Positions 12,037 to 23,074 of a stretch of DNA of 64,000 nucleotides are shown piece by piece. How positions within the stretch are numbered: position 1 is the first letter of the stretch; every line of letters begins with the position of its first letter. A program made the translations under genes and the position numbers. Source of the stretch: Narthecium ossifragum (Eukaryota; Streptophyta; Magnoliopsida; Dioscoreales; Nartheciaceae); the NCBI GenBank assembly GCA_963920575.1, contig OY986968.1, positions 6,069,485 to 6,133,484 on the forward strand, written 5' to 3'. Under the pieces are notes generated by a model that was given only the letters and a program-made list of their open reading frames with translations, made no database searches and had not been told where the DNA came from.

Positions 12037-12460
12037 TCGTCAGCGGCGGCGGCATTCACCTGCAACGCCACCTACGCCTCCACCTACGCCGCCGTCCAGT
12101 CCCTGTTCCAGGTCCCATCTCTCAGCTCCCTCCTCGGCGCCAACAACCTCTCCCTCTCCACCGCCTCGACCTACCTCATCCAGCCCAAAGCCTACATCCG
12201 CGTGCCCATCACCTGCGCCTGCGCCAGCGGAACCGGGGCCTCATAGGGCGGGCCGACGTACACCGTCAAGTCTGGCGACGGACTGGACGCGATTGCGAGG
12301 TACACCTTCGGCGGGCTGGTGACCTACCAAGAGATAGCGGCGGCCAGCAGGATCCCCAACCCCGACCAGATCAAGGTAGGGCAGAACGTGATGATCCCCT
12401 TGCCCTGCAGCTGCGATCCGGAAGCTGTGCACCTGGCCTACAAGGTCAATGTAACAGAAG
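12037..12460 (+). pseudogene. Captured LysM receptor (LYM/CEBiP-like) fragment
   Basis: The plus-strand frame contains FTCNATYAS, then VPSLSSLLGANNLSLST, an in-frame TAG (12244-12246), then TYTVKSGDGLDAIARYTFGG and GLVTYQEIAAASRIPNPDQI followed by VGQNVMIPLPCSCD. These are two LysM repeats with the Cys-rich linkers of plant chitin/peptidoglycan-binding LysM proteins attached to the plasma membrane. Compared with intact proteins there is a short gap after the first Cys motif. Signal peptide and membrane anchor are missing. The stop and the missing ends make it non-functional as a protein. Confidence 0.85.
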
Positions 12461-12505
12461 GTCCCGACGGTCGATGTCATCCGGTACTGCGTGACGGTCG
12501 ATGTC

Positions 12506-12670
12506 ATCCCGGTGAACCAGCGGCTCCGGCTTCGTCTGGTGGAGGAACAGCAGCGTGGTGGCTATCTCCACCGCAATCTTGAACCGGAGACTCCAGCTCA
12601 TCGTAGGAGTGTTGCCTCGCCGGAAAATCCTGTCTTCCAAGCTTCCGTTGTCCATGTATTCATACACCAA
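12506..12670 (-). pseudogene. Captured U-box kinase fragment, hinge to catalytic loop start
   Basis: The minus-strand frame reads LVYEYMDNGSLEDRIFRRG, then WSLRFKIAVEIATTLLFLHQ and KPEPLVHRD. This covers kinase subdomains V to the HRD of VIb in the style of plant U-box kinases. It breaks at HRD into a short GACGGTCGATGTCATC duplication. The NGSLEDR segment is partly repeated just upstream (about 12660-12700). Confidence 0.75.
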
Positions 12671-13226
12671 GCTTCCTGTCTTCCAAGCTTCCGTTGACAA
12701 AAGAGGAGCTAAGCTCTATTCCCTCACCGGAAGTTGAGGCCGGGTTGGAGCTCGCCGGAGATGCAGTGGCTGGCCGGCAAAGGGTGGCTGGCGGTGGGTG
12801 TGTGAAGTCACCGTCTCTCTCTCTCTCTCTTCTTTTCTCTCTCTCACTCCCGGCTCTCTCTATCTCTCTCATCTTCTACTCTGGTTCTCTCTCTTTTCTC
12901 AGCCACATGTAAATCACCCATTGGTCAAAAAAGTCTAAAGTAGATAAAAGGAAGTCAAAATTGTCTAAAGTAGGTAAAACGAAGAGATCTCTGTTATCAC
13001 CGTTGAGGACAATAAGGTCTTTTTACATTCCGCCATTAACGGCGTTAGGAATATTCCATGAAGATTCGCCGGTAAGTAACTCGAGGGGCAGGTTTACGGA
13101 TTGTTCAAAATTTGAAGGGTAATTTAGTAAGCCGGAAAAATATAGGGGTAATTGTGATATTTAGAAACTTTTGAAGGATAGATATGTAAAAACCCCTTGT
13201 TTGAATCATCTCCCACTCCACTCAGC

Positions 13227-13333
13227 CGACTCTGGCATTTTTTTGCCAGAGTCAAATGGCTGAGTAGAGGCTTTTAGTCCACCCACTCCCTCCACTTGAT
13301 GTCCAACCAAACAGCTTCAAGTGGAGGGAGTGC
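13227..13333. repeat. Two hairpins at the right end of the Harbinger element
   Basis: GACTCTGGCA is separated by a T run from its complement (about 13228-13252). A 16-bp arm CACTCCCTCCACTTGA is followed after about 17 nt by its exact reverse complement (13284-13332). Both lie just inside the terminal inverted repeat. Confidence 0.7.
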
Positions 13334-14447
13334 TGCTAGTCCAGCCACTCCACCCCCCACTTTTGTCAACCAAACAGGCCCTAAGCCTTAAAAAAATAGG
13401 TATTGAATCAAATGGATCTGCTAAAGCCCAATTTAGAAGAGAGCCATATGAAGCCCATATGAGTGTGCATGGAAATGCTTAGTCCCATATTGTTTGGGAT
13501 AAGAACATTTCTCTAGTTTATATAGAGCCTTGTGCATCTATAGTTTGAAAGTGTGTGAGAACTAGAGAGAGGCAAACACATATTCAAGCGCGTCTGCCAC
13601 CGGCCGCGGGACCGGCACCGGCGATGGTGACGTGTGCGTCCATGTGGGCGCCATGCAAGCGTATTTACCTACGTGGCAGGTGACTATTCATCTTCCAAAA
13701 GAGTCACAAGTGAGCTGAGCTACATTGAGTGAGCTGTTACTTCACCAGAAGTGGGCTAAGTTAGTTATGACTCTTGGTCTCCCCATGATACCCATGACTA
13801 GGCAGTTATGGATGAGGTGGCAGCCCATGTTCTCCAGAGTGGCTGTTACTGGAGACGTGATGCCTGTTCTCCCCAGTAAGTGGTTGTTACTGGTGATGTG
13901 GCAGAGTGGCAGCCCATGACTTGGTAGTTATTGATGACGTGGCGCTGACGTGGCAGCAGTTACTGATAACTTAACGAGTCTCTTCACCTTCCCACTAAGT
14001 GGCTGATCAATTAGCCTATCTAGCCTATAAATAGGACCCTATACCAGCCATTCTAGAGCTAGCTCATGCATACACATGTCACCACACCGCTTGCATAATA
14101 GAGGGTTCTGATTAAGAGTACTGTACCATCTTGGAGTTCGAAGGGCGATCAGACGGCCGGCTTCCCTCCAATCTTGGTGGACCTTTGTACCCGGGGAATT
14201 TTTTGTCTGGAAAACCAGAAGCAAGGGGTGGTGGGCAAATAGAGCTTAAGGGCACAGTGTGACACACTGGCCTCAATCAAGCGGATTTTCTTCATCGGTG
14301 TTGTCTTTATGATCTTTTTTTCTTTTTCCGGATTAACGATACGTGAAGTTTATTTATTTTGTTAAAACCAATTGTAAAGGATTCTTTGCTATTATTAATA
14401 AAAAGCAAAGATCCTAGATCCTAGATCCTAGTTCCTTATTTCTAACA

Positions 14448-15025
14448 TCCCCTCATTGGTCAACCGGAAAGCATAGACATCACTCGCCATGTCAACCACC
14501 TGTAACCGGTCCGACGTCCACCACAACCCGCCAACCTCCTCTCGAGGATGTCCAAAGAAACCCATCCACCTACGAATCGCTCAAAGAGGGCAAACTTCCA
14601 CTTCTGTGTGCTTTGCTTCATCGGCATCATCCAGGATGACCTCGTTGGCGTACAAAGAACCCACCCGTGCCATCTCCTCTGATGTCACGGTCGAAGACTT
14701 GGACTTCAACTCTGTTGCTGCCTCCACATACGACCTGCTCCCCCGCTAGCCAGCACAAGCAGATGAGCATTCTCCATACCGGTCATTCCTACATTCCAGC
14801 TCCGGTTGGCTAGAATCCGGTGGCCAGGGGTGAGATTCCCACCCCGGGGGATGCTCTTCGCCCCAGGCTCCAGAGCGTTCTCCATCCGCCACCCTTTACA
14901 AGCAAATAGTGGCGAGCTTAACTCAACTGATTTTCATGTTGACATAGTTCCAATATGCAAAAACTTATCAGGGAATAACCGCTCATTTCCTTTCAATAGC
15001 AGAAGTTTCTTCTTCTCCTTGTTGA

Positions 15026-15060
<35 letters not shown>

Positions 15061-15365
15061 TCAATACGAGTAAGGGAGAGTTTTTTTTTTGATTAATTGA
15101 GCCCAAACGGCTAAAGAACCCAGCTAGGGGTTGAGTACAAAAGAGGTTGAATATTTCTCTTTTTACAGGCTGTCATTGGCTTGGCAGAAGAGGTGGCAAA
15201 ATCTAGTGTGCAGCCTGGCTTCAAAAAAATAAATGGGAAATATATTCAGTCCCATATTGTCTCTCGATTACAAGGTGCCCATGTCTTCTGTCCACATGTA
15301 TAACTTGTGATGCCAATAGTCTAAATGAATCGAACATATCAACTTTTATCTATATGTATCCTAAC
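14448..15365 (-). pseudogene. Duplicated flank, copy 1, with remnants of a DUF4283-like gene
   Basis: This segment follows the Copia LTR and is about 90% or more alike to 17559-18395. On the minus strand both copies hold broken frames of the same gene. In this copy a 68-bp insertion (15080-15147) and an expanded AT microsatellite (15027-15055) are present that copy 2 lacks. The first five bases, TCCCC, would be the target duplication of the Copia element; the partner is out of the window. Gene identity is tentative; see copy 2. Confidence 0.5.
15076..15147 (-). mobile_element. Short 3' end of a LINE inserted in copy 1 only
   Basis: Relative to copy 2 (near 18170), copy 1 has an extra run starting with ten T residues. 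Read on the minus strand it is a short tail ending GGGCTCAATTAATC plus poly-A. The similar ending CTTGGGCTCAATTCATT plus poly-A closes the LINE at 18825. Candidate target duplication: GAGAGTT against AGAGGTT. It looks like a strongly 5'-truncated LINE insertion that postdates the duplication. Confidence 0.55.
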
Positions 15366-15373
15366 ACATGTAT

Positions 15374-17558
15374 AACATGGGTTGCCACCTCATCCATAAC
15401 TATCTAGTCATGGGCACCATGGCGATGGTGACGTGTGCGTCCATGTGGACGCCACGTGTATGCCATGAATGCGTTTTTGCCTACGTGGTATGTGACTGTT
15501 CATCTTCCTGAACAGTCACAAGTGGGCTGAGCTACATTGAGTGAGCCGTTACTTCACCAGAAGTGGGCTGAATCAGTTATGACTCTTGGTCTCCCCATGG
15601 TGCCCATGACTAGGCAGTTATGGATGAGGTGGCAACCCATGTTCTCCTAGATGGTTGTTACTGGTGTCGTGGTGTCTGTTCTCCCCACTAAGTGGATGTT
15701 ATTGGTGATGTGGCAGAGTGACAGCCCATGGCTTGGTAGTTACTGATGACGTGACGAGTCTCTTCACCTTCCCACTAAGTGGCTAATCAACTAGCCTAGC
15801 TAGCCTATAAATAGGACCCCATACCAGTCATTCAAGAGCTAGCTCATTGATGTGTTGCGAACGTGTCGTTAAAATGTTGCTAACCTCAATCAAATCTTAA
15901 ATTTATATCCTTATTCAATCACTAATACTACTACGTAGACTAGTGCTGAAATCCGGAGTCGAACCACAGGGAATTACCAGGAAAAACAAAATAAGTTCTC
16001 AAAACTCTAGATCTAAGCTAACAAATTCAATGATAGATTGATCTAACTGAAACTATTTAAAAAAGCAAAAGAAAATATTAATGTTTTAATCAAATGGAAA
16101 AGATGTCTTAGGAAATACACAATCCACCCTAGTTTCACCCTTAATCTTCCCTAGTTATCATCTTGATCACTTCTCTAACCATTATGGATCGTATGGCTAC
16201 AAGCTCACACGAATCCCTAAAAGAAGGTTTTATGTTTCCTACAGCATAATCTATCTTTGTTTGGCATAAATCATCTTCGGTCCTACCATTATCTTAAGTT
16301 ATTCTACTCCTAATAACCTTAGTATGACTTATCTTCATGTAGCATAGATTATCTCAAAGGCAAATCACAAAACCACATGAAAACTATCTCATGAATCTCT
16401 ATAATCAAGTACAACCATCATGTAGGACTAAGAATACGTCAACGGAACTTTGTTCCTTCAACTCTATAATCATTAAAAACATATTCATGAGATTATACGT
16501 AGAGAAGTTCACAAAAATTCAACTAACAAAGATCAAAAGTTACACCAGGGTTTCATGGTATTCCTAAGAACAATAAATCTAGCCACTCATCTCTTGGAAA
16601 TCATGAATCGATGTAGAAGATGAAGCCATTGATCCCCACAGAAAGATCGCCGTCTTCGGATTCTCCACCCTCTTCTCTCTCTATTATTTATCCAAAAGAT
16701 TCTCTGTCAAAAAAACCCCCAAAATTCGGCCAAAAAGACCCCTTTTATATGGCCCAAAACCCTAACTTAAAGTCTCCCTCGGATTAGATCTTAACCCTAG
16801 GTTTCTGCAGATCCGCCCAGACTCAGATCGATCTTCTTTGAGGGCTCAGATCAATCCGGTTTGTCCGTAGCTTCTTTCTTAGCACCTCTGTACTAAAAGT
16901 AGCATAACTTCCTCTACGAAACTCCAAATCTCGAACCGTAAAAACTTCCGGAATCTTAACTTCCCGAACTTTCCAACAATACATAGCACATTCTCTAGTT
17001 CGTTCTGAGAAGGTACAGATTTAATATTGAATACGACCTATCTTTGCTTATTTAGCTCCAAACTTGATCTAATCTTCACCGAGGACCCTAATATCTGAAA
17101 TAAACAAAAACTATTCAAAATAGCATTGCTCGGTGACTAACAAGACCTAGTTAAAAGGGTTATTTGTATACTTTTCATGACTTATCACTCATGCATACAC
17201 ATGTCACCACACCGCTTGCCCAATAGAGGGTTCTGATTGAGAGTACCGTACCATCTTGGAATTCGAAGGGCGATCGGACGGTCGGCTTCCCTCCAATATT
17301 GGTGGATCTTTGTACTTTAGGAGCTTTTTGCCTGAAAACCCAAAAGCAAGGGGTGGTGGGCATATAGAGCTTACGGGCACAGTGTAGCACACTGGCATCA
17401 ATCAAGCGGATTTTCTTCAACGGCGTTGTCTTTATGATCTTTTCTTTTTTTTTTGGATTAACGATACGTGAAATTTATTTATTTTATTAAAATCAATTGT
17501 AAAGGATTCTTTGCTATTATTAATTAAAAGCAAGGGTCCTAATTGCTTATTTCTAACA
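15374..17558 (+). repeat. Partial second copy of the Copia LTR, interrupted by a solo LTR
   Basis: From about 15415 the sequence repeats 13611-14447 (TATA box at about 15807, LTR end TTTCTAACA at 17558) without the first third of the LTR. At its left edge 15374-15422 is an inverted copy, with two mismatches seen, of 15595-15643 inside the same LTR. The Athila-like solo LTR 15848-17187 splits it. This is a rearranged tandem duplication rather than an independent insertion, because the right flank is also repeated. Confidence 0.75.
15848..17187 (-). repeat. Solo LTR, Athila-like family 3
   Basis: It is flanked by CTCAT on both sides (15843-15847 and 17188-17192). On the minus strand it starts TGATAAGTCATG and ends CGCAACACATCA. 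It is related to the solo LTR 33231-36325 (shared TTAGTGATTGAATAAGGA-like and TTTTAACGAC stretches), and the start resembles the LTR 53777-55415. It contains one GATCGATC/GATCAATC pair with starts 23 nt apart (16826 and 16849). Confidence 0.88.
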
Positions 17559-18395
17559 TCCCCCTCATTTGTGAAGCGGAAAGCATAGACATCACTCGCT
17601 ATGTCAACCACCTGTAACCGGTCCGACGTCCACCACAACCCCGCCAACCTCCTATGGAGGATGTCAAAAGAAACCCATCCACCTAGGAATCGCCCAAAGA
17701 GAGCAAACTTCTACTTCTGTGTGCTTTGCTTCATCAGCATCATCCAGGATGACCTCGTTGGTGTACAAAGAACCCACCCGTGCCATCTCCTCCGATGTCA
17801 CGGTCGAAGACTTGGACTTCAACCCAGCTGCTGCCTCCACATACGACATGCTCCCATGGTAGCCATCACCAGCAGACGAGCATTCTCCATACCGGTCATT
17901 CCTACATTCCAGCTCCGGTTGGCTGGAATCGGGTGGCCAGGGTTGAGATTCCCACCCCGGGGGGATGCTCTCCGCCCCAGGCTCCATAGCGTTCTCCATC
18001 CGTCACCCTTTACAAGCAAATAGTGGCGAGCTTAACTCAACTGATTTTCATGTTGACATAGTTCCAATATGCAAAAACTCATCAGGGAATAACCGCTCAT
18101 TTCCTTTCAATAGCGGAAGTTTCTTCTTCTCCTTGTTAATGAATATATATATTGTTTCAATACGAGTAAGGGAGAGTTGAATATTTCTCTTTTTACATGC
18201 TGTCATTGGCTTGGCAGAAGAGGTGGCAAATTCTAGTGTGCAGTGGCTTCAAAAAAATCAATGGGAAATATATTCAGTCCCATATTGTCTCTCGATTACA
18301 AGGTGCCCATGTCTTCTGTCCACATGTATAACTTGTGATGTCAATTCAAGTCTAAATGAATAGGATATATCAACTTTTATCTGTATGTATCCTAA
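17559..18395 (-). pseudogene. Duplicated flank, copy 2, with DUF4283-like gene remnant
   Basis: Minus-strand frames read SMSYVEAAAGLKSKSS, ARVGSLYTNEVILDDADEA (about 17999-17664), then in another frame LWWTSDRLQVVDIASDVYAF and RFTNEGD up to the LTR boundary. The last part resembles the strand-rich core of DUF4283, a domain of plant LINE ORF1 and related retro-genes, but the match is from memory of the family and partial. The gene is broken by a frame change near 17664, and at 17558 by the LTR. Confidence 0.45.
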
Positions 18396-18469
18396 CAAAA
18401 AGTCGGGAATTGCAGCTTACTTTATATGCACATTTATCATTGGATTCTTTATCTGATAATTAAATTGCC

Positions 18470-18825
18470 AAGAAATTGGAGTGGGAGAGGCTAAGGCAAC
18501 GGATGATTTCTATATCCGTAGCCGTTTTTGGCTCGACTAAAGGGAAGGGGCTGGTGTTGTGGATGTGATCAATGGACTCAAAAGTTTGGCAAAGAGGGAG
18601 GGAGTCACTTACCAAGCAGATTTGGAAGTTGATTTTTGGGTTTGAGTCAGTTTTATTTTCGTTTATACCGAGGTCTGGCAATGTGATATATTGCAGACCA
18701 AGTTGCAAAATGGTGTAGGCATGCCTGCACATGCTTTGAGTGGCAGCACGAGGATGGGATAACAGCCCCACACTAGTTGCCGTAAATAATTGATTAGCCC
18801 TTGGGCTCAATTCATTAAAAAAAAA
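18470..18825 (+). pseudogene. LINE (L1-type) 3' end with RNase H remnant and poly-A
   Basis: The plus strand gives GVVDVINGLKSLAKREGVTY, a stop, VSFIFVYTE, then after a frame change ADQVAKWCRHAC. This is the usual end of the RNase H domain of plant L1 elements (FVYRE..., ADQ-AKW). A noncoding tail ends CTTGGGCTCAATTCATT plus nine A (18817-18825). The 5' part is missing, as is common for LINEs. It is inactive. Confidence 0.7.
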
Positions 18826-19351
18826 GAGTGAAAATTAAGCATGCAAGAAGATGCTGTATGTTCTTGTCATGACAAATCAATGAACCACATATTGTTGTAC
18901 TATTCGGATGAATGAACACATCAATCCTAGTTATAATTTAATATACATGTCCTGTAACTGAATTTGCAACAGGGGTGATATCAGATTAAGATCAGCCTTG
19001 AAATTTGCACCAAGTTATTATGTTATATATGGTACAAAAATGCATGGTATGGACCTTGCATGGTAGTCTAAGTTATGATTTAATATAGGCTTTTACTTAT
19101 AAAATTTTGTTGACTGGAGACACGTGTTCTGTAGCTGAATTTGCGACGAAGGTGATAGCAGATTAAAAGAGCATTCTTGATATTTACACGAAGTTATCTC
19201 TATATGGTATGGAAATGCATGTTGAGGACCTTATTAGTTATGTTATACTGTCTGCCATGTGAAATCCCTCTTCGTACTGAATTTTGGTTCCACTTCTTTG
19301 AACTCAAATTGTGTTTCTAATCAAACATATATATAGTTATCAGTGAAATAA
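18826..19351. other. AT-rich intergenic stretch, no gene seen
   Basis: No coding frame or element ends were recognised. Two loosely similar segments (about 18940-19080 and 19080-19250, each with CTGAATTTGC and AGCAGATTAA-like motifs) suggest an old internal duplication. Confidence 0.5.
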
Positions 19352-20085
19352 AGGATGTTGATTTGATGCTATAAAAGTTGTGGAAGTCACATTATTCTGG
19401 GTTGGCATGGCTGAGGTAACTGCTGTTCTTTTCTGGATGAAATGTGATGTTGCATGTAGTAGGATGTTGATTTGATGCTATAAAAGTTGTGGAAGTCACA
19501 TTGTTCTGTGTTGGCATGGTTGAGGTAACTGCTGTTCTTTTCTAGATGAAATTGTGGAAGTCACATTGTTCTGGGTTGGCATGGCTGAGATAACTGCTGT
19601 TCTTTTCTAGATGAAATGTGATGTTGCATGTAGTAGGATGTTGATTTGATGCTATAAAAGTTGTGGAAATCACATTGTTCTGGGTTGGCATGGCTGAGGT
19701 AACTGCTGTTCTTTTCTAGATGAAATCACATTGTTCTGGGTTGGCATGGCTGAGGTAACTGTTGTTCTTTTCTAGATGAAATGTGATGTTGCATGTAGTA
19801 GGATGTTGATTTGATGCTATAAAAGTTGTGGAAGTCACATTGTTCTGGGTTGGCATGGCTGAGGTAACTGCTGTTCTTTTCTAGATGAAATGTGATGTTG
19901 CATGTAGTAGGATGTTGATTTGATGCTATAAAAGTTGTGGAAGTCACATTGTTCTGGGTTGTCATGGCTGAGGTAACTGCTGTTCTTTTCTAGATGAAAT
20001 TGTGGAAGTCACATTGTTCTGGGTTGGCATGGCTGAGGTAACTGCTGTTATTTTCTAAATGAAATGTGATGTTGCATGTAGTAGG
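19352..20085. repeat. Compound minisatellite (about 109-bp units with 56- and 65-bp short units)
   Basis: The segment beginning CACATTGTTCTGGGTTGG recurs eight times (about 19389, 19497, 19562, 19671, 19727, 19836, 19945, 20010). The steps of about 108, 65, 109, 56, 109, 109 and 65 bp show two unit types: a full one including GATGTTGATTTGATGC and a short one lacking it. Copies differ at few positions. Confidence 0.9.
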
Positions 20086-21606
20086 ATACCATATCTACCT
20101 TTGTTGTATTTTCTAATGGGATTATTTTTTAACAGCATAACACTACCAAAATAAAATTGACGGTGCTTGTTAAGGGGGCTGGGTCAAAACTACATAGCAC
20201 TTCCTAAGTTTAGGCAAATTGCTTGGTGAAGTGACCTAAGGGGTTATAGAAATACAAAAATACCTGTTTCTGTCTGCGAACCAGAAAACTATTAAAAACG
20301 TGGCGATCTCAAACTGCATCGAAAACCTAAAGCTGCTAACAATGGCACGAGCATTGTCAAGCTATAATTATGCTGCTAGAGAGAAAGAAGAAGGTAGAGA
20401 AGTGGGTGGTCTCGCTGATGCTCCAAGCAACAGACAACAGCGGCACGAGTGTTGCTGTTTTCAGCATCCAAGCCCCCCCATTGTCCAATAGCTCCACCAT
20501 GCTGCTGCTTAGGCCCTTTGCCAGCTCGTGATGGCAGTGCAGTAATGCTATACCACCTGATCATGCTCGTTGGGACTAAGTGTTGGTGATAGACACCCCG
20601 GCCGGTAGCGACGGCAATCACATAGAAAAAGCACAATAGGGACACGAAGGAGAAAAACGACACAGAGACACAAGATTTATGTGGTTCGACACGTCCACGG
20701 GAGGAGAGAGATCATCTTCTTTCACTATATAGAACAGGGTCACAATCTCTCAATCTCACATCCGCTCCAATATATCTTATCCTAAACCCTAACCCTAAGT
20801 TACATGAATATTTATACTTCTCCAGACATAACCTAATCCGGGTCGAGTCTAAAGACAAAATATACCGGATCCGTCAAAACAGATCCCATAATCCGTTTAG
20901 CTCTTGGGGCGCTACCCCCACACCTCTATCATGGGTGCTTCCACGTGATGTCATAGTCGAGATGGTGCCAGAATCCAAGGCATCCCAATATACAAATATA
21001 TCTTTAGCGATCTATTTGACATTTATTGATGTTGAAAAGCGAGAAAAAAGAGAGATATGATAATAATAGGTTGAAGGATGAAGCAAGGGTCAAGGGGTAT
21101 CCGAAACCAATTTGAAACCATCTTTCGATTTTACTGTATCTATCCTTTTGCATCCATCAATAGGGGTATATAGTTGGCATATAGATGCCTAAAGTTGTGC
21201 CGCATAGCTGTTAAATGACGATTGCAATTTTGTATCTGATTCGGTCAGAGTAGTCAGGTTTTAATCCTTTCAGTATTTATTGTCAAACTCTCAATATGCA
21301 TTATAGCATATGATTAATATCTCAGAAGTTTGGAAATGATAAGACCGCTGATAAGTGATAACAAAATACTATGAGCTCTATACACCTACTTAAATTAGAA
21401 GATATTCGAGTAGGATCCAAAAGTAACACTTCAGCCAAATCTTGCTTATTATTAGCTTGTTAAGGTGATCGAATTGAAATCCTATCTTGTTATTAGGTCA
21501 TCATACTTTGGAGTGAACCATTATCAAGTTTGGACTTGAACTGGTATTGAGCAATTTTCTTGTTTTGAGCTACATTGACAGCCCTAAACTCAAGCGATAT
21601 GCTGCA
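20086..21606. other. Intergenic; possible degenerate Copia-like LTR at about 20583-20921
   Basis: No gene was found. Positions 20583-20921 begin TGTTGGTGATAG. On the minus strand they carry a promoter-like GTTCTATATAGTG and a segment ending in CCACATAAATCTTGTGTC, reminiscent of Copia LTR R/U5. No matching target duplication was found, so the call is weak. Confidence 0.3.
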
Positions 21607-21609
21607 TTA

Positions 21610-21806
21610 GCCCCTGTTTGGTATAGGGTTAAACCCCCTTTATCCCCATTCCTACCCCAAATACCAAAATTAATCATTACTATTTTATGTTCATTTCACC
21701 TATCACCATCACTCTATTTTTTCCTATCTCATTCCTTAACCCCACATTTTCTAATCATATTCCCCCTTAACCCCACTTTTTCTAACCCCATACCAAACGG
21801 GTCACC
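21610..21806. mobile_element. Tourist-like MITE
   Basis: 197 bp with inverted ends around TGTTTGGTATAGGGTT and its counterpart (AACCCCATACCAAACGG at the right), flanked by TTA at 21607-21609 and 21807-21809. Length, target and ends fit Harbinger-derived MITEs. Confidence 0.75.
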
Positions 21807-22287
21807 TTAGTGGCCTAGCGTCCACATTGTTCAAGTGCTTTTGACAGCTAAAATCATGGTAACCAGGAGATAATCTGTCGTCACAAAGATTATGTTGATT
21901 TTATTCATAGTGCTAGATGGCCGTGAAAGTCTCAAAAAAGTGTTCGACTCGTGAAAGCAGTTATATGTCATTAAACAACACCCGTGACATGAATCTGGAG
22001 AAAGATGAAAATAAATACTGAAAGGATTAAAACTGAATTAACAAGGGTAAGGGTATTATTGTCATTTTTATGTGTTTTTGAGTTATTCATATGAAAACAG
22101 TTAAGGTGGGGTTTCTAGCAAGATGTATGGGACTCTGGACAATGAAGGGGCTAGATTTTGGGCTATGGCCTAATACCCCTTTTAAGGCTTCAACAACTCA
22201 TCCTATTACTAATTACTGTCCATTTTGATTGTCTTGTAGAATGTGCAGTTGATGGGCTCCTTCGACGGTTGGCCACATGTATACAGT

Positions 22288-22500
22288 GTGAGTTTGGTAT
22301 GGGGTTAGAAAAAGTGGGGTTAAGGAGGGATATGATTAGAAAAAATGAGGTTAAAGAATAAGGGTAAGAAAAAGTAGAGAGGAATGGGATAAGTAAAATA
22401 ATAGTAATCCCGTAATCATTACTTTAATGTTTTAGTAAAAAATGAAGATAAGGGGGGATAAAGCGGAGTTATCCCCCTTATCCCTCAACCAAACGAGAAC
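22288..22500. mobile_element. Second, more degraded Tourist-like MITE
   Basis: The left side GTTTGGTATGGGGTTAGAA and right side TTATCCCTCAACCAAACG form inverted ends like those of 21610-21806, in the opposite orientation. The interior shares AAAAAGTGGGGTTAAGG. A target duplication was not established. Confidence 0.55.
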
Positions 22501-22836
22501 GGAAGGTATTGTAACCTGCATATTCTGCGCCACAGATATAACATATATACGATCTTGATGTGCCCTTACACATTACTTTGCATTTGAAGGTATGAGATCA
22601 AGTTCTTGGTTGACAGAAATTGGTCCTTATCGCCCGAGTTCCCAATCGTAGGGTAAGGAATGCTGAAGAATAATCTACTAATTGTGGTTGTGGAATAACT
22701 TCATCAAGGTTTGCCAGTGTCACTGTCGCTAACATGCTGCAAAAATCATGATATCTGCATTCTTGATTGTAAATTGTTGACTTTTCCTCCCATGAGATGA
22801 CGGCAGTAAGAAAGAGTGAAATTGTTGACTTCAGAG

Positions 22837-23074
22837 GATCGATCCTTCTCTCCAGGTGATCGATCCTCTTCAGGAGGTAGCAGCTCTATGGATATATAGG
22901 ATCGATCTTCAATGGAATAGAAGATCGATCTTACTTTGTAAACAAAAGTGACAGAGAGCATATTTTGTAAAGATCGATCATTCTCTATAGTAGGATCGAT
23001 CCTCTTCGGGATACTGGAATCCATCGACGCCCGAGCATACAAGGATCGATCATTCTCTTTCAATAGGATCGATC
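22837..23074. promoter_or_regulatory. GATCGATC pair array in U3 of the Copia LTR (left copy)
   Basis: Palindrome starts are 22837/22858, 22900/22923, 22973/22995 and 23044/23067, giving distances of 21, 23, 22 and 23. The array lies upstream of the TATA box. A box GTGACAGAGAGCATATTTTG follows the second pair (about 22948). The right LTR holds the same four plus one extra pair. Confidence 0.8.

Larger units (their letters stand above)
11608..13196. mobile_element. Pack-MULE (Mutator-like) carrying gene fragments
   Basis: Long terminal inverted repeats (about 90 bp, starting GGGGTTTTTACATATCTATC) are flanked by an exact 9-bp duplication TTGTTTGAA (11599-11607 and 13197-13205), diagnostic of Mutator-like elements. 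No transposase is present. The interior is made of pieces of at least two host genes: a LysM-domain receptor gene (plus strand) and a U-box protein kinase gene (minus strand), joined directly. It is inserted in the Harbinger transposon just right of the solo LTR. Confidence 0.93.
3775..13381 (-). mobile_element. PIF/Harbinger DNA transposon with two nested insertions
   Basis: Terminal inverted repeats begin GGGCCTGTTTGGTTG at both ends and are flanked by TAA at 3772-3774 and 13382-13384, the 3-bp target duplication of this superfamily. Removing the solo LTR (9044-11589) and the Pack-MULE (11608-13196) with their duplications leaves about 5.46 kb. Both expected proteins are encoded on the minus strand: a DDE transposase (5667-6963) and a Myb/SANT-like protein (4450-5434). 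Each has at least one inactivating change. The long leader (about 6970-8960) has no convincing gene. Confidence 0.92.
3717..14447 (+). repeat. Copia 3' LTR, split by a 9.6-kb Harbinger insertion
   Basis: The LTR consists of 3717-3774 and 13385-14447, about 1.12 kb when rejoined. It starts TGTTGGATTTAAGG behind the polypurine tract and ends TTTCTAACA. A TATA box (TATAAATAG) lies at 14026-14034, and an AATAAA-like signal near 14397-14403 precedes the end. The interruption is bounded by a TAA duplication at 3772-3774 and 13382-13384. Part of this LTR (from about 13611) together with the flank to its right is duplicated at 15.4-18.4 kb. Confidence 0.75.

Noticed and set aside
20768..20795. Telomere-like CCCTAAACCCTAACCCTAA segment
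   Set aside because: Only about three imperfect units, not an interstitial telomere array.
20583..20921. A well-defined solo Copia LTR
   Set aside because: Both ends can be read as TG/CA but no target duplication or second copy was found; listed only as a weak possibility.
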